From contig JAJPZF010000052.1 of the NCBI GenBank assembly GCA_021204545.1, positions 1 through 5,333 on the forward strand: 5,333 bases of DNA, in the 5' to 3' direction. Position 1 is the first letter of the stretch. The number at the start of each line of letters is the position of its first letter. The notes under the pieces were generated by a model that was not told the DNA's origin, searched no databases, and saw nothing but the letters and a program-made list of their open reading frames with translations. Below, in pieces: positions 4,856 through 5,333 of this stretch. The translations under genes and the position numbers were made by a program. This DNA is from Prevotellaceae bacterium (GTDB lineage: Bacteria; Bacteroidota; Bacteroidia; Bacteroidales; Bacteroidaceae).

Positions 4856-5333
4856 ATGAAACTCTCCCAATTCAAGTTCAAGCTCCCCGAGGAGCGCATA
4901 GCCCAATACCCCACGCCCTACCGCGACGACTGCCGCCTCATGGTGGTTCACAGCAAGAGCGGCGTCATAGAGCACAGGGACAAGTTCACCGACATCCTGG
5001 ACTACTTCGGCAAGGACGATGTCTTTGTCTTCAACGACACCAAGGTGTTCCCCGCGCGTCTCTATGGCAAGAAGGAGAAGACGGGGGCGAAGATAGAGGT
5101 GTTCCTTCTGCGCGAGCTCAACCCCGAGCTGAGGCTCTGGGACGTGCTCGTCTCCCCTGCCCGCAAGATACGCATAGGCAACAAGCTCTATTTCGGCGAG
5201 AGCGAGATAATGGTGGCTGAAGTCATTGACAACACCACCAGCCGCGGGCGCACGCTGCGCTTTCTCTACGACGGTCCTCACGAGGAGTTCAAGCAGCACC
5301 TCTACGCCCTTGGCGAGGCCCCGCTGCCCAAGG
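4856..5333 (+). CDS. queA: S-adenosylmethionine:tRNA ribosyltransferase-isomerase QueA (5' part)
   Basis: QueA transfers and rearranges the ribose of SAM onto preQ1 at the wobble position (34) of GUN-decoding tRNAs, giving epoxyqueuosine. The first 159 residues are present, of about 350 in the family, and the gene runs off the right edge. The N-terminus [19 protein letters not shown], the YRDDCRLMV segment (22-30), [15 protein letters not shown] (57-71), [14 protein letters not shown] (76-89) and [20 protein letters not shown] (126-145) match Bacteroidales QueA as I remember it. Two adjacent ATGs (4853 and 4856) are possible starts; the second gives the conserved MKLS start and lies 10 nt after the truB stop. 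It is very probably co-transcribed with truB. No stop or frameshift is seen in the visible part. Confidence 0.95.
   Translation, partial: MKLSQFKFKLPEERIAQYPTPYRDDCRLMVVHSKSGVIEHRDKFTDILDYFGKDDVFVFNDTKVFPARLYGKKEKTGAKIEVFLLRELNPELRLWDVLVSPARKIRIGNKLYFGESEIMVAEVIDNTTSRGRTLRFLYDGPHEEFKQHLYALGEAPLPK

Overview
The window reads as a chromosomal segment of a GC-rich member of the Bacteroidales (Bacteroidota), most likely Prevotellaceae-like. The evidence is the gene order ftsX - DUF3098 - uppP - truB - queA, which I know as a conserved Bacteroidales cluster; two matches to the Bacteroidota housekeeping promoter (TAnnTTTG with an upstream TTG/TTTG); and start codons without properly spaced Shine-Dalgarno sequences. 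The genus is inference; no rRNA is present to confirm it. Layout: positions 1-48 hold the first 16 codons of a minus-strand gene whose N-terminus resembles Bacteroidales acetyl-CoA hydrolase/transferase (tentative). Positions 49-863 are an unusually long divergent intergenic region with no convincing protein gene. It holds a near-leaderless promoter for the minus gene with two 11-bp direct repeats upstream, a 141-bp imperfect palindrome (184-324), a GC-rich cluster of nested inverted repeats (394-503), a 9-bp stem hairpin (540-561), a plus-strand promoter (604-632), and a predicted leader of about 228 nt with several hairpins that ends at the miaB start. I see nothing identifiable in 325-393 or 504-539. 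From 864 to the right edge lies one tightly packed plus-strand operon: miaB, ftsX, a DUF3098 membrane protein, uppP, truB and the 5' part of queA. The cluster interleaves three tRNA-modification enzymes (MiaB at A37, TruB at U55, QueA at the wobble G34) with three inner-membrane proteins of envelope growth or unknown role (FtsX, DUF3098, UppP). The genes overlap or are separated by at most 15 nt. The first two junctions (miaB/ftsX and ftsX/DUF3098) are bridged by tiny reading frames of 6 and 8 codons. Each begins at the upstream stop and ends in an ATGA overlap with the next start, suggesting translational coupling; the third junction is a plain ATGA overlap. Codon use is distinctive: Ile is mostly ATA and Arg often AGG despite the high GC content.
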